In this document: positions 31,601-44,333 of the stretch, piece after piece
Position numbering within the stretch: position 1 is the stretch's first letter
How the letters are laid out: every line of letters starts with the position of its first letter
Translations under genes and position numbers: made by a program
Origin: Owenia fusiformis
Taxonomy: Eukaryota > Annelida > Polychaeta > Sabellida > Oweniidae
Length of the DNA stretch: 64,000 bases
Reading direction: 5' to 3'
NCBI GenBank assembly: GCA_903813345.2
Contig: CAIIXF020000007.1
Span: 31,481,564 to 31,545,563, forward strand
The notes under the pieces: model-generated
What the model saw: the letters and a program-made list of their open reading frames with translations, nothing else
Told to the model about the DNA's origin: nothing
Databases searched by the model: none

Positions 31601-34600
31601 TCATATTCCGTAACGAATATTGCATATTCACTTGCGGTGTAGGTCAGATACACCTGGAATATGCGATATGGAAGTACTCTATTGTCAATGACATCGATTG
31701 AACGAACGGCTTAAAGTCTATAAGTTATTATAATGATTACTGAATCAACATGTCATTGCATTGAATATATGAACTGATACAATTGAATAACATACACCAG
31801 TGGTACAGTACCTATATTGTTTGATGTTGTTTTATATATGTGTTACACGCAAAAAAGCACTTCAAGTGAAACGAACCCACGCTCGTGAAGCTTATGAGTG
31901 ACTTTTACAACCAAATCAACAGTTTACAAAGATAAAAGCCTGAAAAAACGAGTATTTGATCGCGGTTAATACGTTACTGATACTTTCAGAAGTATCATTT
32001 ACCGATCACACGTAATAATCTTACTCAATCACTCCAGGATATATAGTTAAGAGCTCGAAGTGATAAAAAACGATGCACGGTAATCCATTATAGTTTTACA
32101 TTTAGTGTTGATTCTCTAAATTTTGTATGGCGTTCACCGCTCGTTTTTGAAAGCCAGGGTTTAATTTTTATCTACAAAATCGTATCTCGCGGCAATTTTT
32201 TTCAATCACACATGTCATGTCACGTGACGTAAAATTTCTGATTTAAAAATGAAAGATAGCATAAATATATCTAAATCGAGTAAAACGGTTTGAGTACAAC
32301 TTTAGGGAAGTCATTTCTTTGAGACGGTATGTTCTTTTTTGTTGCAGAGTACCGGATACCAACACTTCATTTTTTAGAAGCAGCTCAGGGGCTGTCAATC
32401 TTAAGATGGACATTACATAAATATAGTTACAGAACAATTGTTCAATGTCAGGCAATTAAGGATCGGGTTGGAATCATGGCTAACAATGCTCATTGTTCTT
32501 GAACATAACGTTCATGGATTATAAACCAGTGACAAAGAATGTCAGTTTCTGGCTGTTTAATCTAAATTAAACTAAATTGCATTAATTATTAAATGTTTGA
32601 ATAATCCTATATGTATTTGATGCTTAGGTGCCGCCATAAAACGTGTATTTGCTTGGATTGGTGCTCAAGTGAACGTTTGTAATGAGGCCATGGGAGAACC
32701 TTACGCCAAGTGCACCGAATCATTTGATAGTGCATACACCGATTGCAAGTATGTACAATCGAAACAGTTTTCGTAAGTTTCTGAGTTATACAGGATACCA
32801 ATCAATTCCAATTTAATTGCAATTTATTTTTAGGGAAAAACTCGGTGTATTTGATTTTCTCTGTGAGATTCCCAAGGCGTTTAGAGGAATCTGCAACATA
32901 GCCAGAAGTAAGTAGATTAATGCCCGAGTCACATAGTGCCCTAATTTTCAATCCGTCACCCGGGCGATTGAGTAATTTGTTCAGAAACGAATGCAATTCT
33001 AAAAAAAATACTCAATTGTCCGTGCGCCGGATTGAAAATCGGAGCATATGTGACTTAGCTTGTATTCGCGAATGCAAATAGCAGCTACCGGCTACCGGAT
33101 TAACTTATTGATTTGCATAAATTAATCCGTCAGTTTGAAGTTGCAACAACTCGTTTATCGACTAACAGTGGTCATGTGACTTTTATGCAATTGTCACATG
33201 ATCAAAAAACTTAAAATGTGTTTTGCGTCTATGCGCATGCGCCATTTGTACCTCCGCTATTTACAATTCTGAACACCTCGATTGTCGGTGCTAGTTGCTG
33301 CTTTAATCAAGGGAAAGATCAATACCCGGTGATTTCAGCGGGAAGTGGCGTTTCGTTCAGTGGATGAGCTGCGCGCGCACGCATAAATGTGATTATCCAA
33401 TATAATTAAGGGGAGGGATATTTGAAATAGTTTTGGTCTCAGGCGCGACCCAGGGCTGTTGTCCTAAGGACATTTCGTTGAAAATGAGGCCTTTGCCGGA
33501 TAATTGGTAATCAGTTGCGATCTCATATTGCAAAACCTTTACAAAGACATGTATTTTAAAAAAAATTTGCACGAAATAAGCCGTGAAACGAGAGATATTG
33601 ACGATTGATCCGATTTTTTGATTGTGCTTACACTGGTAAGCAAAGCGCTCACTGCCGAAAGAGGGCGCACTATAATAGAAAAGTACTGAACGAAAATTTC
33701 CCGGGTATTGTACCGCCCTTGCTTTAATATCAGATTAAATTGTTATTTAGCTCAGCTACTGGGTTTGGGGCGACGCATGGCAGGTACTATTTATATTTAA
33801 ATGAGTATGCCGTAAAAATTGCAATCAACTCGCTAGCCGGTAGCCTCTATTTGCTTTCGCGAATACAAGCTTAGGTTTCGCTCCTGTCTAGCTCACATGT
33901 CCCGGGGTATTTGTAATTTGCAGTTTTCCCTCTTACTTTTCCGTCACCAGGCCAAAGTTTTCTCTTATATTTACGTCGGGAAAGAGTCAAGGTCTCGGGG
34001 TAGTTATCAGAAAGGATAGGTATCAATATGGTGAACTGAATTCAACAATGTTTTTCTCTGAAACCAATTATTGAAAACATTCTGTAAAAAACACGGTCTT
34101 TTTTGTCATGTTGACTAATTGGCAACAATTTAATTCAAAATTATTTATATATATTTTATATAACTGTTTTTGTTAACATATTATGTTTTTTAGTGCAACT
34201 GTTTTTGTTCCTTTCTATCAATTCTTGAGAATGAATTAAAATGTCTTTCCGAACCTTGATGGAACAAAATAGCACATACAACATTTTCTTAGACCTTTCA
34301 ATATTATAGTTATACAAAGGAAATGTTGGTTGATTTAACAAAAACTATGCAAAAACTTAAAATAAAACCCCTCAAAATAGATAAAAATTAGGATAAACCT
34401 TTTATTTCATTAACAAGATACTTTTTTCAACTAAATCAACCAAACTTTCCCTTGTATAAATACAATATTGAGAGACCCAAACACGTTGTGTTTATGTCGT
34501 TTTGTTCCAATCAGGTTCGGATAGATGTTTCATTTCATTTCGAACATATGATACCAGGAACAAAAGATGTGTTTGGTGTGTTTTCTAAAACAATGTTGAG

Positions 34601-37600
34601 AAAAGTATATATATACATTTCAAATTATAATGTTACCATCCAAAAGATGACCATTAAATTGACGATGTCTAAAATTTTCAGAATGTTTTGACGGCTTGTT
34701 TTAGATAAACGCGTGCTGAAAAAGTTTACCATATTGATACCACTCCTTTACACCAAACAGAGAATGAAAAAACATGTGGTTTTAGAATTTTTTGAAGAAG
34801 GATAACAGAGTTCTGCTCTGAACTTCAGTCAGTTTTACTACTCCCATATATCCTTTACATGATCGATCAGGATTACAATGGCCATGGTCAAAATGACCAT
34901 TACCATGCTGAAATAGCTTTTTCAGCCCTCTGAGAATGTGACAGAAAAAAGTTAAAAGCTAGCGTTGCCGAAAGGTCACTGAACAGACTATTTTGAATTT
35001 TTCAGAAAATGTGCCTCATATATTGCTTTTAATGATAGGAGCTTTGAAAATTAGAAAAATTGTCTGAAACAAAAATTGTGGTCATATAAAGGAAAAAAAA
35101 AGTTTTATCTCTGTTTCTAGAAATGAATTCAAATTTTCAAAGCTCCTATCATTCAAAGCAATACGTTGCGCACATTTGGCATGGTAATGGTCATTTTGAC
35201 CATGACCATTGTGATCCCGACCATGTAAATGATATGTGGGAGTAGTAAAACTGACTGAAATTCAAAGCAAAACTCTGTTATCTTACTTCAAAAAATTCTA
35301 AAATCCACATGTTATGTTCATTTCCTGTTTGGTGTAAATTTCTGATAACTTAACTATGGTCATCTACAATATGCATTTACGCCATTATTTTACTCGGAAA
35401 AATGAGTTTGGCCATGTTTTTGTTGAATGTACCATACAAGTGTTGAAACAGCTTTGCTTTGCATGAAATAGAAAGTCATGGCCAGAGCTGCGGAAACAAT
35501 GTTTAAATTCAAATATTACTTTTTTTGTAGTTGGCGAATTATTATGCCATATTATGAAAACGGTTAAAAAGTTTTTTGTTGATGAAGTTGGAGGACGTAA
35601 GTACAAAATGAAACTGTTTGTAATGTTATAAACTGTTCTTAAACAACTTTTGTTTGAATGATTAATTCTTAAAAAGTTAGCTTGACATTGGAATAAATAA
35701 GAGGCATGTAACTATTATCGTAGATTATGTCCATTATGGGGCCTGCAATATTTTGATAAAAAATTCCATGTTCATTTGTAAATAAAGTAAAAATCTATGA
35801 AAAATCACTATAGTAATAAATTATCGCGTGATGCTGTAATGTTTGATACCTTAAATTCAGGGGTGGAAACGCGTAGAGTATTTTAACGAGTATATCACGA
35901 AGTTCACGAAATACGATAACAGCCATTTTTTCAAAAAATAGTTAGGTGTAGTTTCGTCTGTGGACGTTTTTAAGTTCTTTACCTGCCCTGCCAATACGCT
36001 ACTACTGTTTTTAGTAAATTGTGGATGTCACTTTTTAAGAATTTGAAAACGTTGACAGACAACCAAATAAATGTCACCTATCTAGTTTTCGAACGAAGAT
36101 TTACGCGTTTCCATCCCCTGAAATTGTTTCTAGGGATAAATAAAGCTGTACATGACGTATACGAAATGTTCTACGTAAACGTGACGTTGGTATATCATTA
36201 CAATTTAACAACAGAACAAACAAAAAGTTTCACAGATATTCGAGATGATATTTTAGCAGAAGTGAGAAGCAGAACAGACACAATGATGAAGGTTCTGAAT
36301 ATCGCTAATACAGCAATGGCGTTTATGATCCTCTGGTTATTCGTCAAGTGAGTAAATTCATAAATACATTTCCAAATCAAGATTCGATTACATCATAAAG
36401 TACGCGTAATATCATTACCTCACCCCCACCACCGAGGCCATTACCTAACCAGGCATCCATTTGGGGTGAAAATGACATAGATTTTAACTCTGACAAAGGA
36501 TATGGCGTATAATTGAAAAAAGTGTTATTCTAGAGCAATCCTGTACCGAAAGAAATATCTCACACAGGATAAATTTGATAATTTCTACTTAACGTTCAAC
36601 CTGCGAGATATTGATGAAAGACGCGAGGAAATGGAGAAAGAGACTATTTTACCACTAAAAGGACGAGAGAAGTGGACATACATCAAAACGTGTAAGTCCA
36701 ACTAAAATGCACCGTTGCTCATACATATTTTGCGCATTTTAGACTTATTTATGCAACTTGAAAAACACCAAAGATTGTGAAACTTTTTAAGCAAACACTT
36801 TCAAAAAGCATGCAATTTTTCAAGAAAAGTGTTTAGATATCTGATTATATATGGAAGTCAATGAAATTTATTGGAGTTGAAAAACAGGGGGGTATATTTT
36901 TAATATTTAACAACTAATCTAAAAGTAAAAGAGCACTGAAATAAAGCAAGCTCCTAAATGAACAAGTCATACGTTTATATTGTTTAAGGCTTTGGAGTCC
37001 AACCCAAACAATCGACTCACACTTTCTATCCTGTACTATCGATCTCACAACTATAATGATTCCAAGTACCACGAATTCAATGACCAACACGTTGTCATGT
37101 TTACTTTACCAGGGTCTGTTTTTATGGCTAAACCAGAGAAGAGGAAGTTGGTAAAGGGGATAATAATGCTGATCGGTTCTTCCATGCACGTGATGTTTTA
37201 CATGTTTTGTGACTATGGGCTATATCACATTCTCTGGCTCATACAAAATCACACTCGAATGTTGACCGAACAACCCAGTGAGTTGAACATTTTACATATT
37301 TCAAGTTTTAAGTAATCCACGTTTATATTTGTTTTGTTAACTCCAATACCAGTTATCAAAATCCACATCTGAGCAGTTAGCAAATTCAACGCCGAGTTGA
37401 AAATTTTAAAATAGAGATATCGTGTAGAGAATCTTTAGAATAAGAATTGTGCATCCACTTGAGGAAGACATCACGGGGGAATACGGCTAACATAACATAC
37501 GGCCAACAGTGTCTTAACCAACAAACGAATTTCCGAGTATTCCCACACCTGCACATTTATGAACAAATCCAGATAATCTTAGATACACAACAGAGTTACA

Positions 37601-40600
37601 GTCCAAGGTAATTAGAAAGTCGTCTGCTGCAAATTGAAGGTATTATGGGTATTACAATTAACCTTTTACATTCCAGTACCTGGTCGTTTGCGTATGCATG
37701 TGGACGGAAAGGGTGTACTTGCTGATATGTACAGGGAACTTATTACAACATTCGATCCAATGAGCAAAGACACAACAGAACGACTGGAGGCCAAAGGGTG
37801 TTTGCCCAATGCAAGTGCCCCCGATTACAAACTTTACCAGTTGATAAGTAAATAACACAAATAATATAGTGATTTCGTAACTCATATTATGTGTATTATT
37901 CCCGTATAACCTCTAACTTATGAAGCGTTTGATTACGTCATTTAATAACGTCGTTATTTATTGCTCAGCTCTATACGTCCATTAGTTTATTATTCTTATT
38001 AATCGTCGTCTGTAGTAAGTATATAAAACGTATGAACGTATAGAGCTGCGCAATAAAGTTTTAATGATGACGTAAGAATATAACGATAGACGTAGAGCTG
38101 CGCAATAAATGATGACGTTATCAAACGCTTCATACGTTATACGGGAATAATAAACATGTTATTATAAGTGAGTTGCGAAATCTCTATATTGCCTAGAGAC
38201 AGGGTTCACGACTAAGGTTGAAAACACGACTGACACATGGCAATCAGTCCATTGCAATTGGTCAATCAAAAACCAGTCCATTGCCAGGTGTCAAAAGCGA
38301 CTGCCATTGGCAGTGGGGTAGCTGCTAATTTCGAACACTGCCTAGTAGTCTATAGAGAGAGGATTGTACAAAGGCAATATAGCCCCTTCTATACGCATGA
38401 CCCTTCTATTTAATCCTTAATTAGCGTATCCTCTCGGTTTACAAGAAAACGTATGACTCCCTCCATATATATAGTTGATCTAACCAGTGTCAAAACATTG
38501 ACGATATTAATGTGTCCCAGGATTTGAAAAGCCTCTCAGGAATACGCTTAATGGTATAGTTTTACATTACGAACGTCTGTTAGTTGACTTACAAAATTGA
38601 TTAAATACTTGTAGTTATTCCAAGAGTCCCAAATCATGTTTTTTTCTAAAATAGATTTCGATCGGGTAATTTTATTTCTAGATGACGTTAACCGCAACAG
38701 ACGTACACGGTCATTGATGTCACCTAACTGATAGGAGTTGATTTTAAGCCCTCGTTTCCTAAACTAATAGAGAAACCGTCACCTCAGAATGGTCCTATTT
38801 CTGTCTAATTCACATACATTTATTTATTATCTTAAGAAAGCTGAATATTTCCAAATCATTATTGTTATGTCACCACCAACAGTGTTGATATATTGTTATG
38901 GTCTCTGTTTTTTTGTGACGGCTGTATTGCGGTTGGCGGTGGGCGTCTGTAGCAAATTCTTACAACTTCCAATAACTTAACAAATACTTTAGACTGACTT
39001 CAATTTTTTTTCCATAATCATTTAACAAGTTCTCAGAAGTTCAAATCTCACTTAAGATTTGAGATTTGACCTTCAGTGACCTTTTCAAGGTCAAAAAGGT
39101 ATTTTGGAACTTGCTTCAAATTGACCATTTTTCAAAACCATCTACAAATTTTCGAAAGTTCAAATCTGACTTTAGATTTGACCTTAAATGACCTTCTCAA
39201 GGTCAAAAACGTTATAAGTTCTCAGAAGTTCAATTGTGACTTTTGAGATTTAACCTTCAGCGACCTTCTCTAGGTCAAAAAAAGATCAAAAATGTATTTT
39301 TTCAGCATGCCTCAAATTGACCATTTTTCTTTTTCAAAGCTGACTTAAGGTTGAACTCGTTATATGATGAGCAACTAGGTGGTGACATTTTGTCATGTTA
39401 ATGTCTTGTTTTAATTTTACTATTTACCAGTTTAAATGACTTCTTAGTATTTTTGAAAAGCCGATGAATAATAACGATAGATTACTACTTAGCTGTTACC
39501 TTTTCAATTCTCTGGCAGAGTCCAGCTAGAGAATTGAAAAATTGATTCTGTCGACTTTAGTATTGACAAATACTACTATAGCCCTTTGTTTTAGGTTCGA
39601 TTCTTTCCTTATGCTTTGTGCTGGTTATCGTAGAGGCATACGGATTGCGTTTACGCCACGTGATAGCAGGATGTTACTTTCCACAGCGAGAAAAGCAGAG
39701 AGCAGTGTGGCTTTACAATCATATACTCCGTTGTAGAGGTGGTCTGCTGTTTTTCATAAGGAGACAGTTGCGGAGAAAATACATGGGCGACACAACTGTT
39801 AAAAAACATAGCATCAAGAGTAGACTGTCTCATCAGTATGTGCTAATTTTTCTTTAGTTCCGAGAACTCATTTTTATTTTTGTGGATGCACATGCACTGC
39901 TATTTTAAAAAAAGTCCTTCTGGGTGACCACTAAAAAGAGTGTTTGGTATTCTGGAAAAAGTAGTTTTAAAAATGAATGTAGTCCCAAAGTAGTTGTGAT
40001 CATAAGCTGGTATTAGGTACAGTAGTCATCTTTTTGCAATGATAACATGCCATTTCTTCTAAACTGTGTTTATTTGGGTTATCGGAAGGAAAATTTCCTG
40101 TCAAATGGCGTTTTGATTTTGGTATCATTTTTGTGAATTTCATTTTTTGGCGGCAGAGGTGGGGTATAGTCACAATTGACCGTGAGTTTAGTGTCATTTA
40201 GTGCAGTTTGATTGAGCTTTTTTGATTGAAACTCGGATAGGCCAGTGGTGACACAAAATAAATAATAAGGCGTTTGTCCTTTATACATTCACTTTTAATG
40301 TGACGTGAATTAAGGATGCTTGCCTTCCATCAATCAACCTTTGGGATTTTGTCGTTGTTTTACGAAAATGTTTGTCATCACAATTCCAGGAAAAGTGGTT
40401 TTTGGTTTTTATCTATGTGCTCGCATTTAGATGGTATCAGGTTCTAGAGCTGATTAACCTTATATGGTGTCATCTTGAAATCTGGTAGCCATTTTGAGAA
40501 TCCATACTGTAAATGATAGAATTTATTGTTACCACAAATAAATATACATTTGTATTTATTGTACACAAACTGCTAAATAAAGTGATCAAATGTACACATA

Positions 40601-43288
40601 ATGACATTTTAAAACCATTTTAGATTTATTGAATGAATAGAGACAGCAAGCATATATTGACCATAACGAATGTGTAATGGAGGCATCATTTACAAAAACG
40701 AGAAACACCTGAACATTTTGATTGTTTAGCTATTATTTTACAAAATACGAGAGATAGAGCATTACTTTTTATATGAAATTACCAGATAATTTTTGTTGAC
40801 CTGACATGTGCATCTACTTCCTAGAGGCAATTAAATGATATTTTACTTAAGTGTGGCCATTTAAATTTGTGTTTTTGGTGAAAACATTCTTTGCTCTAAT
40901 GACCAAATGTCGGATCGTTCTCTTCGATCTACAATCTTTGGGTCTCGAATGGCCATTCTGATAGACAAATAGAAAAATCACCCATGGCCTACATAGATTG
41001 AAAAATTGTTTTCGAGAGAAGACCGTAGCCAAAGAATGAATTCTTCCAGTTTTTAGCGAGACCGAGTAACAAATCTTACTACACTTACAGATTCCCACTA
41101 ATTGGAAAACTGATGAAATGTTTCGGGTACGAGAGAAAGTTTTGCCTATCATGTGGCGCACCGGGCAAGTTATCCGACTATGAGGGATTTAAACATTGTG
41201 ACAACCAAGACTGCGATGGTATGAATAAACAAGATCCTTTTCATTGTTATCCTAAGACCAGTTTAATGTTTAATGTGATCTCATACAGATCTAAACGTTA
41301 TCACACTTACATTTGTATGGTTATGAAAGAAATAAGAATCAAAGAAAATCGATGTATTAGGGTGAATAGTTTTGATCTGGATTCCAATTCTTGTTCTCTG
41401 CTTCAATATTTGTTCTGTGTCCCGATACACAACTATCCCTAACGTTTCTTCTTTGCTCCACTTTTCTTCTCTATTATTTTGTTTGGTTCGTTTAACATTT
41501 TCTCTGCTTCACTACTGTTGTATGAGATACCTATACATGTATAAGCACGTTATATGTTAGTTTTCTTTACCACTGCCACTGGGTGTGCAATCCGCACCTG
41601 GAATATAACTAACCCTTTCCCCGGGCATATCTTATTCCAGCTGTGTACTGCAATGATTGCTTTGAAGAGCTTAACAACATCTGTACTGTATGCATGAAAC
41701 CCGTCGACTATGGGGACTACTCTGACTTCAGTGAGGAAAGGTTTGTGTTACAGTTTAGTTTTCTACTTGCTTGTTTGTTGTTAACACATGTTGTGGCCCA
41801 GGCAAAGTACAATGTACAATCAACATATTTATCGTGACAAGAACACGGAAGTGTGATTGTATGCGGTCAGAATTTATGATAATCCAAACAATGCAGGCGA
41901 ATACCCTTAACAGATCTCTTTTGTGTTTAAATTAATGAAATAAAATGACAAATATTAGCAAGAGCGGGAAATATAAAGGATGAGTCTGGGAATGAGTCTG
42001 GGTATCGACTTAGAAAATATTGAAAATTGTAATGTCTGAAAAACCAACTCAATCACACACATTATTAAACTTCAATATCTTATCCTTCTTCTGAGATCAC
42101 AAAAATATTAATTTGTATCACAATTGATGAAGAATATTGGGATCAAAGACAATGCATATCACTTTGTCAGAATTGAAAAAAATCAATGGCAAATATTAAA
42201 TGAATTATTTATACAAAAAGTGTGAAACATATCATCCAAAACATTGCTTACTTTCTTTGTATAGACATTGAATGGTATTTTTGGATAGGTGAATTGGTGT
42301 TTATCTTGGTAATCAAGGGATTATAGTCACTCAAAGGTACTGAGCATCCAGTTTTGACACGTCAATTGTGTTGGTGAAGTTACACATATTTCAGTCAAAT
42401 TCATGCTGAGCACAACATTTTGGTTTCAATTTTATAATCTCTATACATGACCCTGGTGATAAAGAGTCAGAATCAGTCAAAAAACCTAAACCGGAAAACT
42501 GTGCTCAATGTGAAAACTAAAAGTGAAGCAACTTTCTTTCTGATATTTCTTACATCAAATGGCAGCCATCTTGTTTTTCCCCCTTCAAATTAAACTGGCG
42601 GGAAATTCAAAAATTTGAAAAAGATTTTAATCCTTAAATATATTTCAAAAATATGATTTTCTTTTTAATTCTTCATGGATCTTAAGTTATTTCTTCTTTG
42701 TATGTCATACATGTTGCCATTGGTGTTTTTTCTATGATAACGACCCTTTTTTATTTGTTAAGATACTTATTCTGACTCTAAGCAGGGGGTTAATTATGCA
42801 TCAAAACTCATGAAAAAGTAAATATACTTATCAAATATAACTAGGACATTAATAAAAACCATATTTCACATACATTTGACTGAGGGACCAAAAGGGCATA
42901 TATCCAGACACATCCTTTGTCATCTAGTCTACCCTGTGTAAATTGTGCTTGTCGTGAATTTTTCAGAGATTCGAGTGACGAGGAATTTTTTTATAAAGCA
43001 GAAATGCCATTGGAAGATGAAGATTACGAGTATCAGAAACACCGTGGAGAGGGAAATGACTGTGTGGAAGAATACGTGTATGAAAGAACAGAACGGATCG
43101 CCAGTAAGAAGAGTGTATTGAGCGTTGTCCCCCAGCCCAAGGAGTTGGTTTCTATGGACCTTTTTGCCGGGGATAACGAGTCTGACTTTGGTGATTACGA
43201 TGAAGAAGACTTAAAGAATTTTGAAGAGCCCAAAGTTATGAGTTTAGGAAAAGAGGAGAGGGCAATGATATCTAGTGATCACCATTAA
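28630..43288 (+). CDS. DCST2: DCST2: DC-STAMP-domain membrane protein with RING-like zinc finger
   Basis: Sixteen exons: 28630-28748, 29025-29206, 29402-29584, 30093-30263, 31035-31136, 32628-32748, 32834-32907, 35531-35596, 36134-36347, 36534-36691, 37113-37277, 37677-37847, 39595-39835, 41091-41218, 41641-41740, 42967-43288. They total 2517 nt, 838 residues, all phases closing. Paired hydrophobic segments lie near residues 95-160 and 165-185, followed by a long Cys-containing extracellular region (VCNEAMGEPYAKC, ICNIAR), another membrane segment (ANTAMAFMILWLFVK), and the DC-STAMP core with YGLYHILWLI and VIVEAYGLRLRHVIAGCYFP. A C4C4 finger (CLSCGAPG, HCDNQDC, YCNDC, CTVCMKP) and a strongly acidic tail starting RDSSDEE follow. 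The finger and DSSDEE tail match DCST2. DCST1 and DCST2 form a complex on sperm needed for fusion in mammals. The start of exon 11 is placed at 37113 because earlier acceptors break the frame. Confidence 0.92.
30350..30975. mobile_element. Probable MITE following a TA run
   Basis: After (TA)n at 30332-30350 comes cagggtgggtaaagaaaatt. Inverted blocks gagcagaactatgcgtgaat (about 30405) and attcatgcatagttctgcta (about 30943) face each other in the DCST2 intron. The outer right end is not clear. Confidence 0.5.
32917..33060. mobile_element. Palindromic MITE, copy 1
   Basis: About 145 bp, with inverted ends (gcccgagtcacatagtgccc left, atcggagcatatgtgact right) and inner inverted blocks cgggcgattgagtaatttgt and actcaattgtccgtgcgccg. 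It matches the element at 54621-54767 block by block, so this is a dispersed family. Confidence 0.75.
33053..33876. mobile_element. Element of about 820 bp with roughly 40-bp terminal inverted repeats
   Basis: Left end ttagcttgtattcgcgaatg then caaatagcagctaccggcta; right end ctagccggtagcctctattt then gctttcgcgaatacaagctt. No long frame inside, so it is non-autonomous. It abuts MITE copy 1, sharing the ttagct bases. A related end occurs at 25797. Confidence 0.75.
34150..35320. mobile_element. Two adjacent large imperfect palindromes in DCST2 intron 7
   Basis: First palindrome about 34150-34590: caaaggaaatgttggttgat faces atcaaccaaactttcccttg. Second about 34770-35320: arms include acttcagtcagttttactac / gtagtaaaactgactgaaat, then ccatggtcaaaatgaccatt / aatggtcattttgaccatga, then gataggagctttgaaaatt / aattttcaaagctcctatc, each arm near 270 bp. 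Foldback transposon remnants are likely. The open frames inside are short and unsupported. Confidence 0.75.
37863..38192. mobile_element. Foldback element of about 330 bp in DCST2
   Basis: Inverted arms of roughly 100 bp: tatagtgatttcgtaactca, ttattcccgtataac and atgaagcgtttga on the left; tcaaacgcttcat, gttatacgggaataa and tgagttgcgaaatctctata on the right. The inside also repeats ctatacgt and agagctgcgcaata inversely. It starts only 15 bp after an exon donor. Confidence 0.8.
38868..39415. mobile_element. Long copy of the tgtcacca...ttgttatggtctc dispersed repeat
   Basis: Begins tgtcaccaccaacagtg, has ttgttatggtctct and gggcgtctgtagcaaat, and ends ggtggtgacattttgtcatg, ttaatgtcttgtt. The middle holds tandem blocks around ttcaaatctgactttagatt and tgaccttctcaaggtcaaa. 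It shares its ends with the short copy at 1320-1477. Non-coding. Confidence 0.6.
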
Positions 43289-44333
43289 TTCTGACTGTGG
43301 AATTGAGTAACTTGGGAAACTAGGGCCAGGGACTATCTTTTTAAATGACGTATCAACAATTATTGTAAAATTGTAACTCCAAAATTACATACATTATTAT
43401 TGTTTGTTAACAGTTCGCATCCAAATACAACATATAATATTACTTTATATGATAAGTATGTATTTTTGAAAACGATTGTTTAATCGACTGCTGCATCTCC
43501 AGTTAAATTATTTTGAAACCTATGCTTCATCAAAATGTTTTAGCAAAATGAAAATATGAATCCGTTTTGGTCCACCATGTATATATAAGTGGCAATACAG
43601 TTAATACAGCAATAATACAGCAATACGATTAATATATTTCGTTGCCTCTTTCCATATAAAATGTAAATTTGACTTTGAAAATTACTTAGAATGAGACTAT
43701 TCAATTGTTATTCGTTATTATCATTTACGTAATTGTTAGTTATAAACATATGTAGAAACATATAGAAATGAAAATGTTATGATTCTCTGAATGTGTTTTA
43801 CGTCAAATACAGGGTGTTAATGACCGCTCCTACTCAACCGACAATTAAGGCCTGGAAGAACCAATTTATCTATTGTAATAATGTACAAAATATAACATTC
43901 GATGGATCCGCTCCTTTTATTAAATCGATAACAAACATGAGCCATTAATCGAGCAGTTGGATGAGGGTGACTACCAAACGTAAGTTCAAAAATTCATTTT
44001 CGGTCTGGGAGAGATTAAGGCTTATAACAATGGGGTATGTTATCTGGTAGAGGAGGAGCATTCATCATGAATTTGAAACACCCTGTATAAATTTTTCAGT
44101 CACTCCATCTTGCATTTGGTACCATTTTATAATTAAATGGTCTATTTATTTCTTATATAGTTTTGACAGCAGTGTTTGTCTTGCTTCGGTCAGTTAATTG
44201 AAGTGGCATTTATTCACGTTGTTACACACAAATCTAGCACTTATACAGTAGATACCACTGCATACAATTATTGTATGATATCATTGTTCCATGCAAAATG
44301 AGCAAATAGATCCACTCAATTGCTGTTTACAAG
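43289..44333. other. Convergent intergenic region, DCST2 and aminopeptidase copy A 3' ends
   Basis: Holds the DCST2 3' untranslated region and a MITE at 43813-44091. A minus-strand AATAAA at 44209-44214 lies about 120 bases past the aminopeptidase stop. No exon was seen in either strand. Confidence 0.6.
43813..44091. mobile_element. TA-flanked MITE, about 280 bp
   Basis: TA target bases flank cagggtgttaatgaccgctc on the left and gagcattcatcatgaattt ... gaaacaccctg on the right. The terminal inverted repeat CAGGGTGTT and TA flanks are typical of Tc1/mariner-type non-autonomous elements. Confidence 0.7.

Noticed and set aside
34156-34691. Two short frames on opposite strands with similar peptides (YNIER, PFLSF type)
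   Set aside because: They are the two arms of a palindrome, so their resemblance is structural, not evidence of genes.
36000-36133. Upstream extension of DCST2 exon 9 from the tttttag at about 36013
   Set aside because: Joining there reads a TGA within eleven codons; the ttctag acceptor before 36134 keeps frame.
36980-37112. Upstream extension of DCST2 exon 11 from the tttaag acceptor at about 36989
   Set aside because: That acceptor and the one at about 37068 would put the exon in the wrong phase and give a stop. The acceptor at 37111-37112 restores the conserved SVFMAKPEKRKL in frame.
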